A DNA stretch of 64,000 bases from Magnaporthiopsis rhizophila. Lineage: Eukaryota; Ascomycota; Sordariomycetes; Magnaporthales; Magnaporthaceae. Positions within the stretch are counted from its first letter, which is position 1. The number at the start of each line of letters is the position of its first letter. The notes under the pieces are model-generated. The model made no database searches, was not told where the DNA came from, and saw nothing but the letters and a program-made list of their open reading frames with translations. The position numbers were made by a program, and so were the translations under genes. Location of the stretch: contig PYSS01000106.1 in assembly GCA_003049465.1 (NCBI GenBank), positions 62,001 through 126,000 of the forward strand, read 5' to 3'. Shown here in pieces: positions 34,584 to 46,670 of the stretch.

Positions 34584-36085
34584 TCATGACTGAGCTTCTG
34601 AGTTCAAGCCTTTGCATATGCGTTCTGAATGACGATCCCGGTTGTTTCTCCTTGTGAACCCTTTGCCGCATTTCGAGCATTCGTAAGGCTTCTCACCGGT
34701 GTGTGACCTCATATGGAGTTTCAGCCCGTATGCCTCAAAGAAACGCCTAGGGCAGTGCGGGCACCCATAAGGCCGCGGGGGGTAGTCTCGTATTCGTGAT
34801 TCTGGCTGGGGATTTGGGACCTCCGGAAAATTGTCGATCCTGTGCTCCTGAAGCATATGGCGGTCAAGGTCCGCTTTGGAAGTAAACCCGAACTTGCCAC
34901 TGTAGCAGCTGTCGTGGCAGCATAAAAAGACAGGCTCATGGCGCCCCTGGTGCGCGTCTCTGTCGCGCCTCGACTCGAACCCATCGTAGAAGCGGGGGCA
35001 GTAGACTTTGCCGCATTTGAACAGCTTCTCTCCGTAGTAGAGCTGGAGCGCCTCCTGCGTTTCTCGCGAGAGATTCGCCTCCGTAGCTTCTTCCAGCGCC
35101 TTCCTTATGCTCCGCGTGAGCTCCGGAAAGTTGAGCACAGCCACCGCACCGTCGGCGTTGGAATTGAGTACTTTGAGCTGCTTCCTCGACCATATGATCG
35201 CCTGGACGGCCATGCCGTAAGGCTGAAAGTGCGCAATGGCGTGAAGCTTCTTGTGCATCTCTGGCGACACGGGGGCTGGGGTGGGCGGCTTGTTGTAATG
35301 CTGGTCGAGGAATTCGCCGCAGAGTTTCTCCAAATCCTCGATGTCCCCCGGATCATGGTTTTCTGCCTGCAGCCAGGCCATCAAATGTGATGCCCAGCCG
35401 GACACAGCGTAGTCGTAGAAAGCATAGCGCCCAGCCAAGACGGCATCAGTTGCGTCCTGGATGTCGTTGTGCGGATCCATTTCAGGAAAGTTGAGATATG
35501 ACATGCTGAGAAGGCATAGGTCAAGCTCGCTCTTCGGGGGGTCTATGATTTTCTGGCTGATCAGGAATCTGAGTAACGGATAAATAATCTGGTTAGGTTA
35601 CTCTGTGGAGAAGCGCCTTGATGCGAATGGAGGAGAAATCCAAAGACCTACGCTTTGACTGTTCCATGCACCAGCTCGATCGTCTGATCCGTGTGTATCT
35701 CAATGAAAGATGCACAGAGATCTTTGCAAGAGTCCACCAAGCGATCCTTCTGCTCGTTGACTGTCTCTTCTACGAGATTGATGGATATCGCCGCTTGGAT
35801 CTCGTACCACTTCAGAGGTCTCCTCGCGATAGAAGTCCAAGACAAAAGCCGTCTGGACACCTCATGTAGGCTCTCGGATCCGGAGGTCATGATCCGGTTG
35901 TATATTCGGGCGTACCTGGTTGGGGATATGGCCCAGTTAGATCACGCTTGAACCCGGAGCGGAGGAGCCCCGATCACTTACACCTCCGCAAGATCCTTCG
36001 GGAAGCGGTCCTCTCTCCACTCGTCCAGGAGCTTCTGGGGCGAGGGCTGTTGATACAGCTTTTCGAACACGTAACGAGCGAATAT
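34584..36085 (-). pseudogene. NLR-like gene, 3' part (NACHT end, C2H2 zinc fingers)
   Basis: Downstream part of a NACHT gene split by a retrotransposon. Exons on the minus strand: rest of exon C 36080..35982 (36085..36081 is the duplicated target site), exon D 35915..35652, exon E 35568..34584. Introns are GTAAGTG..CCAG and GTAGGT..TCAG, both phase 2. Exon C continues the NACHT domain (FARYVFEKLYQQ); exon D holds RRLLSWTSIARRPLKWYEIQ, a segment usual after NACHT in fungal NLR-like proteins. Exon E encodes a helical region. It then encodes zinc fingers: CPHCPRRFFEAYGLKLHMRSH and CSKCGKGFTRRNNRDRH, with more Cys/His pairs before them. With the 5' part (59061..60038) it gives 726 codons without a stop. 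STAND proteins of this type act in fungal self/non-self recognition and programmed cell death. This copy cannot be expressed whole. Confidence 0.88.
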
Positions 36086-36395
36086 TGTCACGCGGACTCA
36101 GCTCTGATAGTTATTGGGGCGCCTACAAAGGTCGCCAACCGACGCACAAAAACCTTGCAATAAATAAACGCCTGACCCCGCAATTAGAAGATGCGCCCCC
36201 GGAACGCGTACTTTAATTCGGGATCAGTACCCAAATCAGGAACGCACAGGCCCCCAGCCCATTTATATAATAAGGGCTGCCCAAAAGCTCTGGATTACTA
36301 AAAGGGGAGGTTCTCCAAGCATTTTTTGAAATTTTAGAAAATTTATTAGCGAATATAGGATTTTCCTTAAATCTGCACTTTGCACCCTTGTTATA
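36086..36395 (+). repeat. Left LTR of element 1 (310 bp)
   Basis: Starts TGTCACGC and ends TTGTTATA (original TTGTTACA). It aligns without gaps to 58751-59060; almost all differences are transitions, as RIP produces. The left copy keeps the canonical TG start, which the right copy has lost to TA. Confidence 0.93.
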
Positions 36396-38925
36396 AATAA
36401 ATCTTTTTTTCCCTTAGGACCGCCTTATAACAGCCTTTTATTTTTTTTTCTAAATTTTGGAAAAGTTATTCCAGTAAAAATCCACCCTTTTAATAAGCCC
36501 AATCGTTTTTTTATAGCTATTATCCTTGAAAATACTGCTGTAATATTACGCTTTTGGATTATAAATCGAGCAAATACCCAGGGAAAAAATCCCAAAATAA
36601 AGGATAAAAAAAGTTTTGTTGGTACCTGGACCTTAATATTGTCCGTTCCGGCCCTTTTTTGGTGCCTGCACTGTATATAACCCCCTGTTCCAGGATTTCC
36701 TCGATATTAATATTATTTTATTAAATTTAAATTTTTTTTTTAAAATTAATATATTAATTGGTTTACCTATTACAAAGCCCTATTAGGGATAGCAGTTGGC
36801 CTATAACAAGCTGCCTGCCCTTTTATCGTTCCTTAAACCCAGCAAATATTAGCAGGCCTTTTTAGGCAAATTTCCATAACAAAATTTAAGCTATACTATT
36901 ATTTCCCCCACCGTAACCAGCTTTATAAATAAAAATCGCCTGACCCAAATCGAATAAAATAATACGCTTTAAAATAAAATCTCGAAAACAAATTTAAAAT
37001 TTTTAACAAAAACCTTGATCTTGTTTTTAATTTAATACAAGCCGCCCTTGGCAAAATAAACCAGCAACGATATCAAACGGCCGAATTTTTGGAACAAAAC
37101 ACCAAAAAATAGGTTTATAACCTCGAGAAATAAAATAAACAAATTAAATATGCCATTAATATTATCGAAATATATTTTTGTAATAAAATAATTTAGGCTA
37201 TAAATTTCTTTATGCAAAAAATAGATTAAAATTAACAAAATTTTGCAACCCTGACACAAATGGTAATAAATATTACCAAAAAAGTTTTGAAAAACCTTTA
37301 TAACCTTATAAATGCATACAAAGTTTTTATCCGAAAATTTAATAATATGTTCGGGATATTTAGGCCCAAAATTAAAAAATTCCGGAAAAAGGTAAATAAT
37401 ATCACCCTTTTGGCATATAATTTAAAAACGGACGCATAGGATACGATATTTATTAATAACCTTAACAAATATTACAATACTTTTGCCCAGGATATCCAAA
37501 AAAGCGTGGATATTATTAAGGAATATAATAAAATTATTACGGTTTTTTAATATAACCTGGGAATTTTTACCGAGGTATATAAGGATTAAGCCAAAAAAAT
37601 TACCCGGATCCTTTTTTTTTGCCGTTACCCTTTTATGCGGAAAATAAATGGCTATTTATCAATAATTTTATTATGGTAAATAATAATTCGATAAATATAA
37701 CCAGTACGGGCAAAATACCGGAGGTATTTATATAGGAAATTATATAAAAAGAACCCTTTTGGTCCCCCAAACCAGAAAATTCCCGCTTTAAAAATGCTAA
37801 TTAATTTTGTAACAGATAGGATACCCCAATAATGGATATAAACGGAACGCTCGTTTTATATACCCCCCCGATTTTTGAAAAATTTTGGGAGGAAGGCGGA
37901 AAATAATAATTAATACGGATTAATTTTGATCAAAATTATCCAATTATATTACCGAACTTATAATACAAAACATGGCTAAAAAATTTTATTAAGGATTTAT
38001 TATTAGCCATACCGCTATTTTGGCCTTCCGAAAAGGTATTTTGGATCAAACCACCATTTTGGAGGCTGTTAAAAAATAATTAAAAGAATTTCGGAAATAA
38101 TATAAGGATACCTGCACTATTTACCAAACCATAATTTAAATGGTTCAAAATCAGGTTATTTTTATCCAGGTATAATCCCGGAAATTCGAGAAAAATATAA
38201 TCGAATAAAATTACCGATTTACGGAAAAAGTTTGGAATATTTTAGCCAAAATAGCCCGGAATAAGCTAATTAAAAAATACGCCTTTAATCAAATTGCCCA
38301 GGCCCAAAAAAATTACCGGGCAGTTTTGGTGGTTATATATTTTTGTTTTAAATCAATAATAACGGATGTGAAAATTTGGGCAAAAACGATTAAAGGATAA
38401 ATTTAAAGTATTAAATAATACCTTAAAAATACCAAATAATAACAGAAACAGATAAAATACTAATAGGGCATTATAGAAGGATAAATTATTAAATTGGCAG
38501 TTTAATAAAAAAAATGGGGCCGCCGCTTTATAAAAGTTTACCAAAATATAATTAAGGCCAGTTATTAATCTAAAACCGAAACTATCCTAGTATAATAAAA
38601 TTACCCTTTGTTTTTAGGCAGGGAATACCGGTCGGATTACCTAAAATTTTCACCGTTCGGATATTATTCGCCCTTTTTATACAAAGCAAAACCAGTACCC
38701 TTTTTAGGGATATACCCGTACCAACCAAAAAAATGGACGCTTATTTATTTAAAGCTTTTTCGGCCTTTAAAACCACCAATTTTATAAGAAGGTATTAAGC
38801 TGCCACTATTTTAAAAGGCCTTTTGCAAATAATAAATAAATATATCCAGCAGGCTTTTATGGAACAATTGGCGGGGGTTATTCCCGACCCATTCCGAAAT
38901 ATCCCAATATACCGTGGAACGGGAC
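36396..38925 (+). pseudogene. Element 1 5' internal region, gag-like, destroyed
   Basis: 2.5 kb of AT-rich internal sequence of element 1 between its left LTR and the insertion point of element 2. The position is that of the leader and gag. Stops occur every few codons in all frames and no motif survives, so the gag call rests on position. Element 2 is inserted after GGGAC at 38921-38925. Confidence 0.55.
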
Positions 38926-39391
38926 TGTTACAATCACAGGCCTTCTGCTCCTAGGGTAGGGCACCTAAGGGCGGTGTTAAGCAGTACTGGGTTACAAGGT
39001 CGCCTTGCACGTAATCTGGGGGTCTGGTAGAACAGTTATCTGTTATTGCTTGCCCAAAGGGATGCCTTGGAGCTAATTTAGGTTGACTAATACCAAAGCT
39101 TCAATCAAGATTTATCCAACACAATAAAAAATCCTTTTTTATATACCCTTAAATTCCTTTACCATATCCGTGCTATATTTGCTATATGTATAATAAACAT
39201 ATCACTGTGCTATATTTGCTACATTCATAGCAGATATATTACCCGTGCTTAGGTAAATGCTTAATTATGTAACTTTTTGTGCCAATTTAGCCTTAGTTAT
39301 TCGGCTTTTGGCCTTTATAACTGCGGGGTAAAAGCGCCCCGCTAAGGGTTAGCCCCAGCCCTTTTATCCTTTACCTGTTATGATCGTAACA
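38926..39391 (-). repeat. LTR of element 2, left copy (466 bp)
   Basis: Begins TGTTACAATCACAGG and ends GATCGTAACA on the plus strand, so the ends form a 6-bp inverted repeat, TGTTAC/GTAACA. Same length as the right copy at 53498-53963; differences are mostly transitions. In element 2's orientation this is the 3' LTR. Confidence 0.92.
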
Positions 39392-39505
39392 TCAGGTTTC
39401 TTTTTTTAGGCCAAATCCCTTTAGCCATACCTGCAGCCCTTTCCTTCCGTCAGTAATAAGTGCCTTTTTTTCCTTGCCAACTTTTATCCCCTTTTTTCTG
39501 ACAAA

Positions 39506-40010
39506 ATGTCCGGCAAGGTACAAAAGCATAAGCCAACATTCTCAACTGTTCGCCGGAATAATCTCCTGGTTTCCATTATTTTATCCCCTCTTACTATACC
39601 TTTTTGTTCCAATTGCAAAACCGATGGTTTTTTCTACTGTAACGCATTTTTGCACAATTATTTGTATTATAACCGGTGCATTTGTTTTGAGCATTTCTGT
39701 TGTAACGTTCTGGGCCCATCTTTCAAACACCTCCTTATTTATAGCACCCAGAACACTTATATAAAAAAAAAAGCTAAAAGCTGCAAAAAAGAAGCATCGG
39801 TTGGTTAATGCAAAAATCGAGCGCTTTTGCAAATAAAAAAAACAGTGGCGTAAAAAGTTAACCCGCGCGATTTGTTACGAAATTAGCAGTATTGAGGAAC
39901 TGGAACGGGTTAAGCGGAAAAAAGCCAAAAAAGCGGCCGTGCAGGCCCCTATTGCACCTCCCGTTTTGCCAGTCCCTAATTTTCCCTCCATTATTTCCAA
40001 GCTGGGCTAA
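39506..40010 (+). pseudogene. Antisense cysteine-rich ORF of element 2
   Basis: Runs opposite to the element's gag-pol, just inside the 3' LTR. It opens with ATG, MSGKVQKHKP, and is uninterrupted for 100 codons to 39808. Cysteines stand in a pattern suggestive of zinc binding: PFCSNCK, a further C, then NRCICFEHFCCNVLG. A basic stretch (KKKAKSCKK) follows. After a frame break, the text ELERVKRKKAKKA continues to about 40010. Element 3 carries the counterpart at 45988. Cysteine-rich antisense frames of this sort occur in other fungal gypsy elements as far as I know; their role is unknown. Conservation in two elements at the same place argues for a real gene before RIP. Confidence 0.55.
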
Positions 40011-40083
40011 CCACGGGATTAATCCTGACCTGCTGGCCTTATTTTAACCAGGTAAATTTAACAGGTTTTTAACAATTTTTTTA

Positions 40084-40155
40084 GGTTATATAGCGCAACG
40101 GTAGCGCATTTTGATTTTTATTGAAAAGTTTTGGGTTCGATTCCCAGTATGACCT
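40084..40155 (+). other. tRNA-like sequence inside element 2
   Basis: GGTTATA at the 5' end pairs with TATGACC at the 3' end (7 bp, one G-T pair). The D arm has stems GCGC/GCGC, and the T arm has TTGGG and CCCAG around TTCGATT, a good Pol III B box. The size, 72 nt, is exact for a tRNA. The anticodon stem is poor, and the anticodon position reads TTT here but CCT in the copy at 46599. It is a tRNA relic or tRNA-derived module carried by the element, on the strand opposite to gag-pol. Probably not a working tRNA. Confidence 0.6.
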
Positions 40156-40920
40156 AATTAAGCAAGCGGAAAGGTTCACGCCCCTTTGCTTGTTTGGCAC
40201 GCTTTTTTTTTGCTAATATCCTTATAATTGTTTTTGCCGATACTTTTATAAAGCTTTTTAGCAGTTTTCAAGCTTCGTTTTTTTTTCCACGTGTTATACT
40301 TATATTTATACCCTGCCCATTTAACCAAATACCATTATTTGCGGTAGCATATTTTATTGTTAAGGATTTCCTCAACTTCCCATTTTTGATTTGGATCGAT
40401 TTCCACTAATTTCATGCTTTTCGAACCAGGCAGTGCCGGTTTTAACAAGGAAATGTGAAAAATAGGATAAATTTTTATGGTTGGTAATAATTAAAATTTG
40501 TAATTAACTGGTAAAATTATTCTTTTAACTCTGAATAGTCCGAATTTTTTGTGATCCAATTTGTTATTTGGCCGTTTTATTTTAATATTGCGGCACAAAA
40601 GATAAACGTTATTCCTTTTTTTAAAGGTTAGTTCCTTAAGCTTTTTTTTTATTTGCTTGGGTGGATATATATTTCCGAAGCTTTTTAAGCTTCCCTTATA
40701 AATATTTATATAGCTTGGTCATTTTAGTAACCTGTATTTTTGCTATTAAAACACTTTTTTTTATTTTGGATTCCTTATATACCGTAAATATAAACCTATA
40801 ATTCGCAAAAAACGGGGTAACTCTTATATTTTTATATACCGAACTATTATAAACAAACTGGGCTATAAAAAATAATTATACCCAGTTAATTTATTTATAA
40901 TTAATATAATAATATAGGTA

Positions 40921-41184
40921 TTATTTTATAATCTGATTTGTTCGCTTTATTTGTTTATCTGTTTTGGAATAATAGGTTATTAATAATGCGTATTTTGCTC
41001 CGAGCTTAATTATTAAAGCTTTCCAAAATTTGCTTATAAATAGCTTATCTCGATCCGTAATCAGCTTATCGGATATTTCGTGCTCCGAAATCATGTTCCT
41101 AATAAAAATGTATGCCAGTTTTGTAATATTGCTGTTTTTTTTATAAGGTAAAAACAAGGTGTATTTAATAAACCTGTCCACCAT
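40921..41184 (-). pseudogene. Element 2 integrase core remnant
   Basis: Open for 87 codons on the minus strand. VDRFIKYTLFLPYKK matches the start of the gypsy integrase core (usually VDRLTKMAHFIP). LITDRDKLFISKFW matches the DRG-type catalytic segment and TYYSKTDKQIKRTN the HPQTDGQTER segment. RIP changes remove several key residues, so the enzyme is dead. Confidence 0.8.
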
Positions 41185-42275
41185 TATTAGAATACTGTTA
41201 TATTAAACATTTGTTAGGGGCTTTTTTAATTTGGAAAGCTTAACCACAAAATCTATCGTAACTTTTTACCAAGCCTAATTAAATATTAGCAGGGGTTAAA
41301 ATAACCCATAAGGTTTGTGCTTGCTGGCCTTATTTTTGGCGCAATTTTTGCAATTTTTAATTGCTTTTTAAACTGTTGCCCGGGTTCCGGTAAACCTGTG
41401 ATATTACCGTAATTTTTTCCAGGTTTTAATCACCTTTTAATATTTATGGCCCATTTGATTATGGATTTATTAAATTTTGCCAAAGGTCCATTTTTTTAAA
41501 GCATAATTTTTGCTAGCACCTATTATACTGGAACCAAAAACCCGTTTGGCTTTTGTGCTAAAATTATATATATTTTTGGCGGTATTTTGTTTTTGTAATC
41601 TGGTTAGCAGCTTAAAGCATCCGCCTGTCCATTTTCCGATCCTTTTTTATACTTAATCCTAAAATTATAATCCTATAAAAACTAACTCCACCGGATTTAT
41701 CGTTTGTTTAGTATTTGGCAGGTAATAAAATGTGCCAAATTTTTATAATTTGTATAAATTATAATCTAATAATTTGCTTGGCACAAATATACCCTTTATT
41801 TTTTTAATGTTTGGATAATAGCTATAAATTTTTTATTATGGATCGGGTAATTTAGCTTCGGTTTATTAAGCTTATATAATAAAAAAGCGCAAAAATGCAG
41901 CTTTTTATTATTATTTTATTGGTTAAATTGGGCTCCAATTGCAAAATCCAACGCATTAATCTCAACCTCGAAAAGTTTATCTGGGTTTAGTAAAATTAAT
42001 ATTAATTTTTATATTATAATTTCCTTTAGCAAATTAAAAGCTTTTTATTTTTATGTTCCCTAATAAAACTGGGTGTTATTTTTGGTAAAATTTATAAATA
42101 AAAGCATTATTTTGCTAAAATCCCGGATAAACCGCTAATAAAAGTTCAAAAAACCCAAAAAGCCTTGTATTTTTTTAACATTGGTTAATTTGGGCTATTC
42201 CTTTATTGCTTATACCTTTTTTAGTTTTATCCATACTTAACCCGGCATAATCACACACCCTAAAAAAACCATTTC

Positions 42276-42737
42276 CTATATATGCCACGCGCATTTTTCG
42301 GGTTTAACTAAAAACTTTGTATTTTGCAATTTCCGCAAAACCTTATACATATATTCCTTATATTTTTCCAGCATTTTTAAAAAAATCAGGATGATATCCA
42401 AATAGGCAAATATATAAATATTTAAGCATTTTTGCAATATATGGTTAATTATTTGCTGGAACGTAACAGGCGCATTAATAAGCCCAAAAATTATCACCAG
42501 TAATTTGTATATTCCCAGCCGGATCCGAAAAGCAGTTTTTTACTTATCCCTTTTTTTAATCCTTAATAAGTTATATACTTTGCGTAAATCCAAAGCTGTA
42601 AACCACCTGGCCTTATTAAGCCTGTTTTGTAATTTATTAATAAATGGCAAAAAATATCGGTTTTTTATTATAATTTTATTTAACAAATAATAATCGATAT
42701 ATATCCGTTTTTCTCCATCTTTTTTGGGGACAAACAA
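42276..42737 (-). pseudogene. Element 2 reverse transcriptase remnant
   Basis: Two adjacent open pieces on the minus strand. 42737..42540 holds FVPKKDGEKRIYIDYYLLN and ARWFTALDLRKVYN, the early RT motifs. 42497..42276 holds FGLINAPVTFQQIIN and the active-site strand YLDIILIF, where the family has YLDDILIF. The second catalytic Asp is therefore lost, and stops separate the pieces. Confidence 0.85.
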
Positions 42738-43304
42738 TATTTTATATCCCGTAGGAAAATCCGAAGGTTGGATAATGCCTTATTTCAGGTTTTTCGCAAA
42801 TTATTCTTGCAATAACCTTTGCTATTTGGGGTTCAGCCGGTACAACTTTTGGTAACTAAATTATATTTCTGGTTTAAATTTAATTTTATAATTGAACGGT
42901 TCGTATTTCGGAAGCCTTATTCCTAAATTTTTCTAAAATAGCCTCCAATATCGATGGTACTTTTCAGGAATATTTTTCAGATACTAATATACCTATTTAT
43001 TAGGTTAATTATAATTTTGGTCACAATCCTTTATTATTTTTATCCTTTGGTTATTAACCTTAGTTATACCTTTTTTTAGGTTGTGGCTTCGGTTATATTT
43101 TTTTTTATAGCCTATCCCTTATTTTTGGGATTTTTTATTATTAAGGCTAATATTACCTGATAAATGCAAATTTAGTAATATAATTCGCTAAGGTTAATTG
43201 CCAAATCCTGCTATTATTATAATAATTCTATCTGGCTTTTATTTTTTATAATTCAGGGCCCATAATTATTGGGCTTCCTTATTTTCCAATAATAATTCCT
43301 TTTA

Positions 43305-43499
43305 TTAAATTTTTTCCAAAACCCAATCTATTAGGGAATTAAACTTTTTGAACCAGGGAAAACCCAAAATTAAATTTTTTCCTTTTATATTTATAATATC
43401 CAAAATAACCTTGCAGGTTTTCCCCGAAATTTCGAACCTGAATCGATTTATTTCCGAATTAATTATGCTATTATTATAAATAACTGGTTTTTTTTCCAC
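43305..43499 (-). pseudogene. Element 2 protease-region remnant
   Basis: Minus-strand piece of 64 codons upstream of the RT. LGFPWFKKFNSLIDW matches the conserved end of the gypsy retropepsin region (usually LGLPWL then NPxIDW). It is flanked by stops. Confidence 0.6.
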
Positions 43500-45374
43500 G
43501 GTTCCAAAACCGTATAATTATTATTTTTAATATATCGGTATACCATATTTTATTACCGTTTTTAGCGTAATATAATTTTTGTTAAATCTGCAATTAATTA
43601 TTATTACCAATTGTTATTTTTGCTATTTAATCATTTTCCTAATATAAAATGGATAATTTGTTATAATTTTTGCTAGGATCCTTTTAATTTGCTTTTTTTT
43701 TGTTTATATTAGGCCCTTATTCCGGTTAAATACCCTAATTTTTTGGCTTATACTGATAACTGGGGTAAAACTGTCCAATCTGCTAATTTTTGGCCTTTTT
43801 TTCGGTATAATATTTATATTCCGGTTTTTGGCAAATATAATACAATAATAATCCTGCTACACACACCATAAATTAATAAAATGCTAAAGCAAATATTATT
43901 ATTTTTTCGATATAATTTTGTAATATAATCTGTTATTTAAACAGTTATCATTTTTATTTTAGCAAGCTTTAAAGCTCCTTACCGTTCCTTACTGGAAACC
44001 AATCGTTTTTCAGCTTTTTAGGCAGGTAATTATTACAGGTATAATACAAACATTTTGCCCAAAAAACTTTTGCATACCCCGGGCTATCCACCGTTAAATT
44101 TTTATAATCCTTACTAATTATATAATTTTACTGGTATAAAAATGGATCGCTTTTTTAATATTATATTTAATGCATATCTTTTTTATAATAAATAATAATT
44201 TGATTATTTCGGCCCTAATCCAGGCGCTGGCCATTATTTTTTATTGCGGGTACCCTGCGGTACAATTTGCAATGTTCGGATTTTTCTGCATTATTGGGCC
44301 ATATCTCGAGCAACAAATATACTGGCATTTTATAAATATAAATATAAATCCCTCAATAAAACACTCCGTTTTTATTTTTAAATATAATATATATTTTTTT
44401 TTTTGCTTGTGGCTTTCGTGCGCTGCTTTTTATATTTTTTGGGGTTCTTTTCTGCCGATACCCAGAATTTGCTTAGCTTAAAATCCTTATTTTCCGGTTT
44501 TCTGGTCAGGTATATTTGTCCAAATGGCTTATAATTAAGGTTTCCCTTTTTATTTTTAACCAAAATGTCCGATACTTTTTTCTGGGTTAATAGGCCCCTA
44601 AATATTGCTAGGGCTTGCTAAATGGCTCGCCGTTTTTTTTGTAAGGTTTTGGTGCTACCGCTAATAAATACACCGGCCGTTTCTGGCATTTTCTGCTTTT
44701 CCAGCTTGCTAAGCTCGGCTGTTATAAATATTTCATTTAACCCGTTATTTTCCAACTTTTCGGATTTTATTATTTTTTTATATTTATTGTAACCGGTTTT
44801 TAGCCAGCTAATTTATCGGGTAACGGTAATCTTTTATTAAAAGTACCACCCTAACCTATTCTTATTTAATTTATGCACAAAACACTTATTATTGAAACAG
44901 TACATCCAGCTATATAAAGCTCCAAAATATAAAACTTTTTTCTGATCTATGCATCGGATAATTGCAAACTGCTTTTAGGGACAATTTTTTTTTATATATT
45001 CCTATTATCCGTATTTAAAACAATTTCCGTCCTTAATATTTTGCTATTTAACATACTTTTGTTTTCCGTGCTATTTTTTTTATTACTGGGGGTACGTAAT
45101 TTTTGCAAACAAATCCATAAATTTTAAATATATTCCATACATAATAAATTATTATTATCTGGCTTTTTTCTGGTTTGCCTTATTATTTTATCGCGCTGGC
45201 TGGGGTTGCTAAACCTTTTTTTCCAGGTATTATTTATATAATTGGTTGCTAATATAAATGCTTTTGGTAATATAATTAACAAAATCCTTAGGCCTTTTTT
45301 CTTTAACCAATTTATCCTTAATATTATTCCTTAATCCTTAATAAAACTGAAACATTTTGGTATTTTCCATCCAG

Positions 45375-45870
45375 TGTTACAATCACAGGCCTTCTGCTCC
45401 TAGGGTAGGGCACCTAGGGGCGGTGTTAAGCAGTACTGGTCTTGCAAGATCGCCTTGCACAGGGTCTGGGGCTGGTAGGAACGTTATCTGTTATTTGCTT
45501 GCCTAAAGGAATGCTTTGGAGCTAACTTAGGTTGATTAATGCCGAGGCCTCAGTTAAGATTACCTTAGTACCTGGGAAACCCATCCTTTTTATAATTGGA
45601 CATTTCCTTATTAGGCCTTTTGGATTTATAAATTTATTATCCTTATCAACAGATCCAAAAATCCTCCTTTGGATCTGTGGATTTATTATCCTTATTAATA
45701 AATCCAAAAATTCTCCTTTGGATTTGTAAATTTATTATTTTTGCCAACAAATCCAGAAATCCTTCCTATAATTATGTGATTTACCGTGCTACCCCGCCGC
45801 GGGGTTGAGGCATAGCGTTGGGGATTAGCCCCAGCCCTTCTGTTTCCCCGGGCGTAGCGCGGTTGTAACA
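45375..45870 (-). repeat. LTR of element 3, left copy (496 bp)
   Basis: Begins TGTTACAATCACAGGCC and ends GGTTGTAACA on the plus strand. Same length as the copy at 52429-52924. Its first and last thirds match the LTR of element 2; the middle differs and holds three 49-bp tandem repeats. Confidence 0.92.
45622..45768. repeat. 49-bp tandem repeats in LTR of element 3 (left)
   Basis: Three units start at 45622, 45671 and 45720. Each unit contains GGATCTGT-type and ACAGATCC-type halves (here partly RIP-mutated) that are complementary, so a unit can fold as a hairpin. Confidence 0.85.
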
Positions 45871-45987
45871 TTAGGTCCCTTTTTTAAAGCCAAATTCTTT
45901 TGGCTATAACTGCACCCTTTTTTCCCCTTTTTGTTAGTTGGTAAATCCTTTTTTTTTTCCTTTTTTACCCATCCTGGCCCTGATAAA

Positions 45988-46560
45988 ATGTCTGGTCGGG
46001 TACAAAAACGCCCCTTTGCGAAAAAAACCTTTTAGCGCAAAAATCTGCTTATTTTGGTTTTTGCATTTTTTATTATAATACCTTTTTGTTTTTATTACCA
46101 CGAGATTTTTAAGCGGGAGGAATATTTTGCTGTTTCCCAGAATTTGTTTCGTTGCATAGAGTACTTTTGCATTAACCGTTCCGGATGCGACATTTTTGAA
46201 TCTTACCTGGCACAATTTCGTACCATAAACTATTAGTACTAATAAATAAAGGCCAAGGTTAGGGCTATTAAGGAAAAGCGTTAAACTTTTAACGATCGGG
46301 TAAAAAAAAAGCATTGTGCTTTTTATAATCGGCTTAAGCATTTTCAAAAATAAAAAAAATTTTGGTTAAAAAAAAGCTTTGTGCTTTATTTTATGGGATT
46401 AATAGTATGGAGAAATTGGAGCGTGTTAAACAGAAGAAAGTTATATAAACGGGTATCCCTGCTGCTTTTTTTAATTTGCCTGCTCCTGATTTTGCTCTTT
46501 TATTCCTTGGTTAGGGCCGGCTCGGGGTTAATCCTAACCTTAACCTGTTTGTTTTTTTTT
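45988..46560 (+). pseudogene. Antisense ORF of element 3, degenerate
   Basis: Counterpart of the antisense frame in element 2, at the same place just inside the 3' LTR and on the same strand. It opens with ATG and MSGRVQKRPFAKK, similar to MSGKVQKHKP in element 2, then hits stops and shifts frame. GGTTAGGGCCGGCTCGGGG-like DNA near 46514 ends the homologous block. Confidence 0.45.
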
Positions 46561-46598
46561 AACCTGGTAAATTTAATAAGCTTTTAACAATTTTTTTA

Positions 46599-46670
46599 GG
46601 TTGCATAGCGCAATAGTAGCGCATTTTGATCCTTATTAAAAGATTTTGGGTTTAATTTTTAATATAATTT
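46599..46670 (+). other. tRNA-like sequence inside element 3
   Basis: Copy of the module at 40084. GGTTGCATAGCGCAA is better preserved at the 5' end than in element 2, and the anticodon position reads CCT. The T arm and acceptor 3' strand are damaged by transitions (TTTAATT in place of TTCGATT). It lies 729 bases inside the LTR, against 693 in element 2, so its position in the family is fixed. Confidence 0.5.

Noticed and set aside
44170..44481. 103-codon hydrophobic plus-strand frame inside element 2
   Set aside because: It is the complement of the gag/pol region, with hydrophobicity caused by AT-rich RIP sequence; no counterpart frame is kept in element 3.
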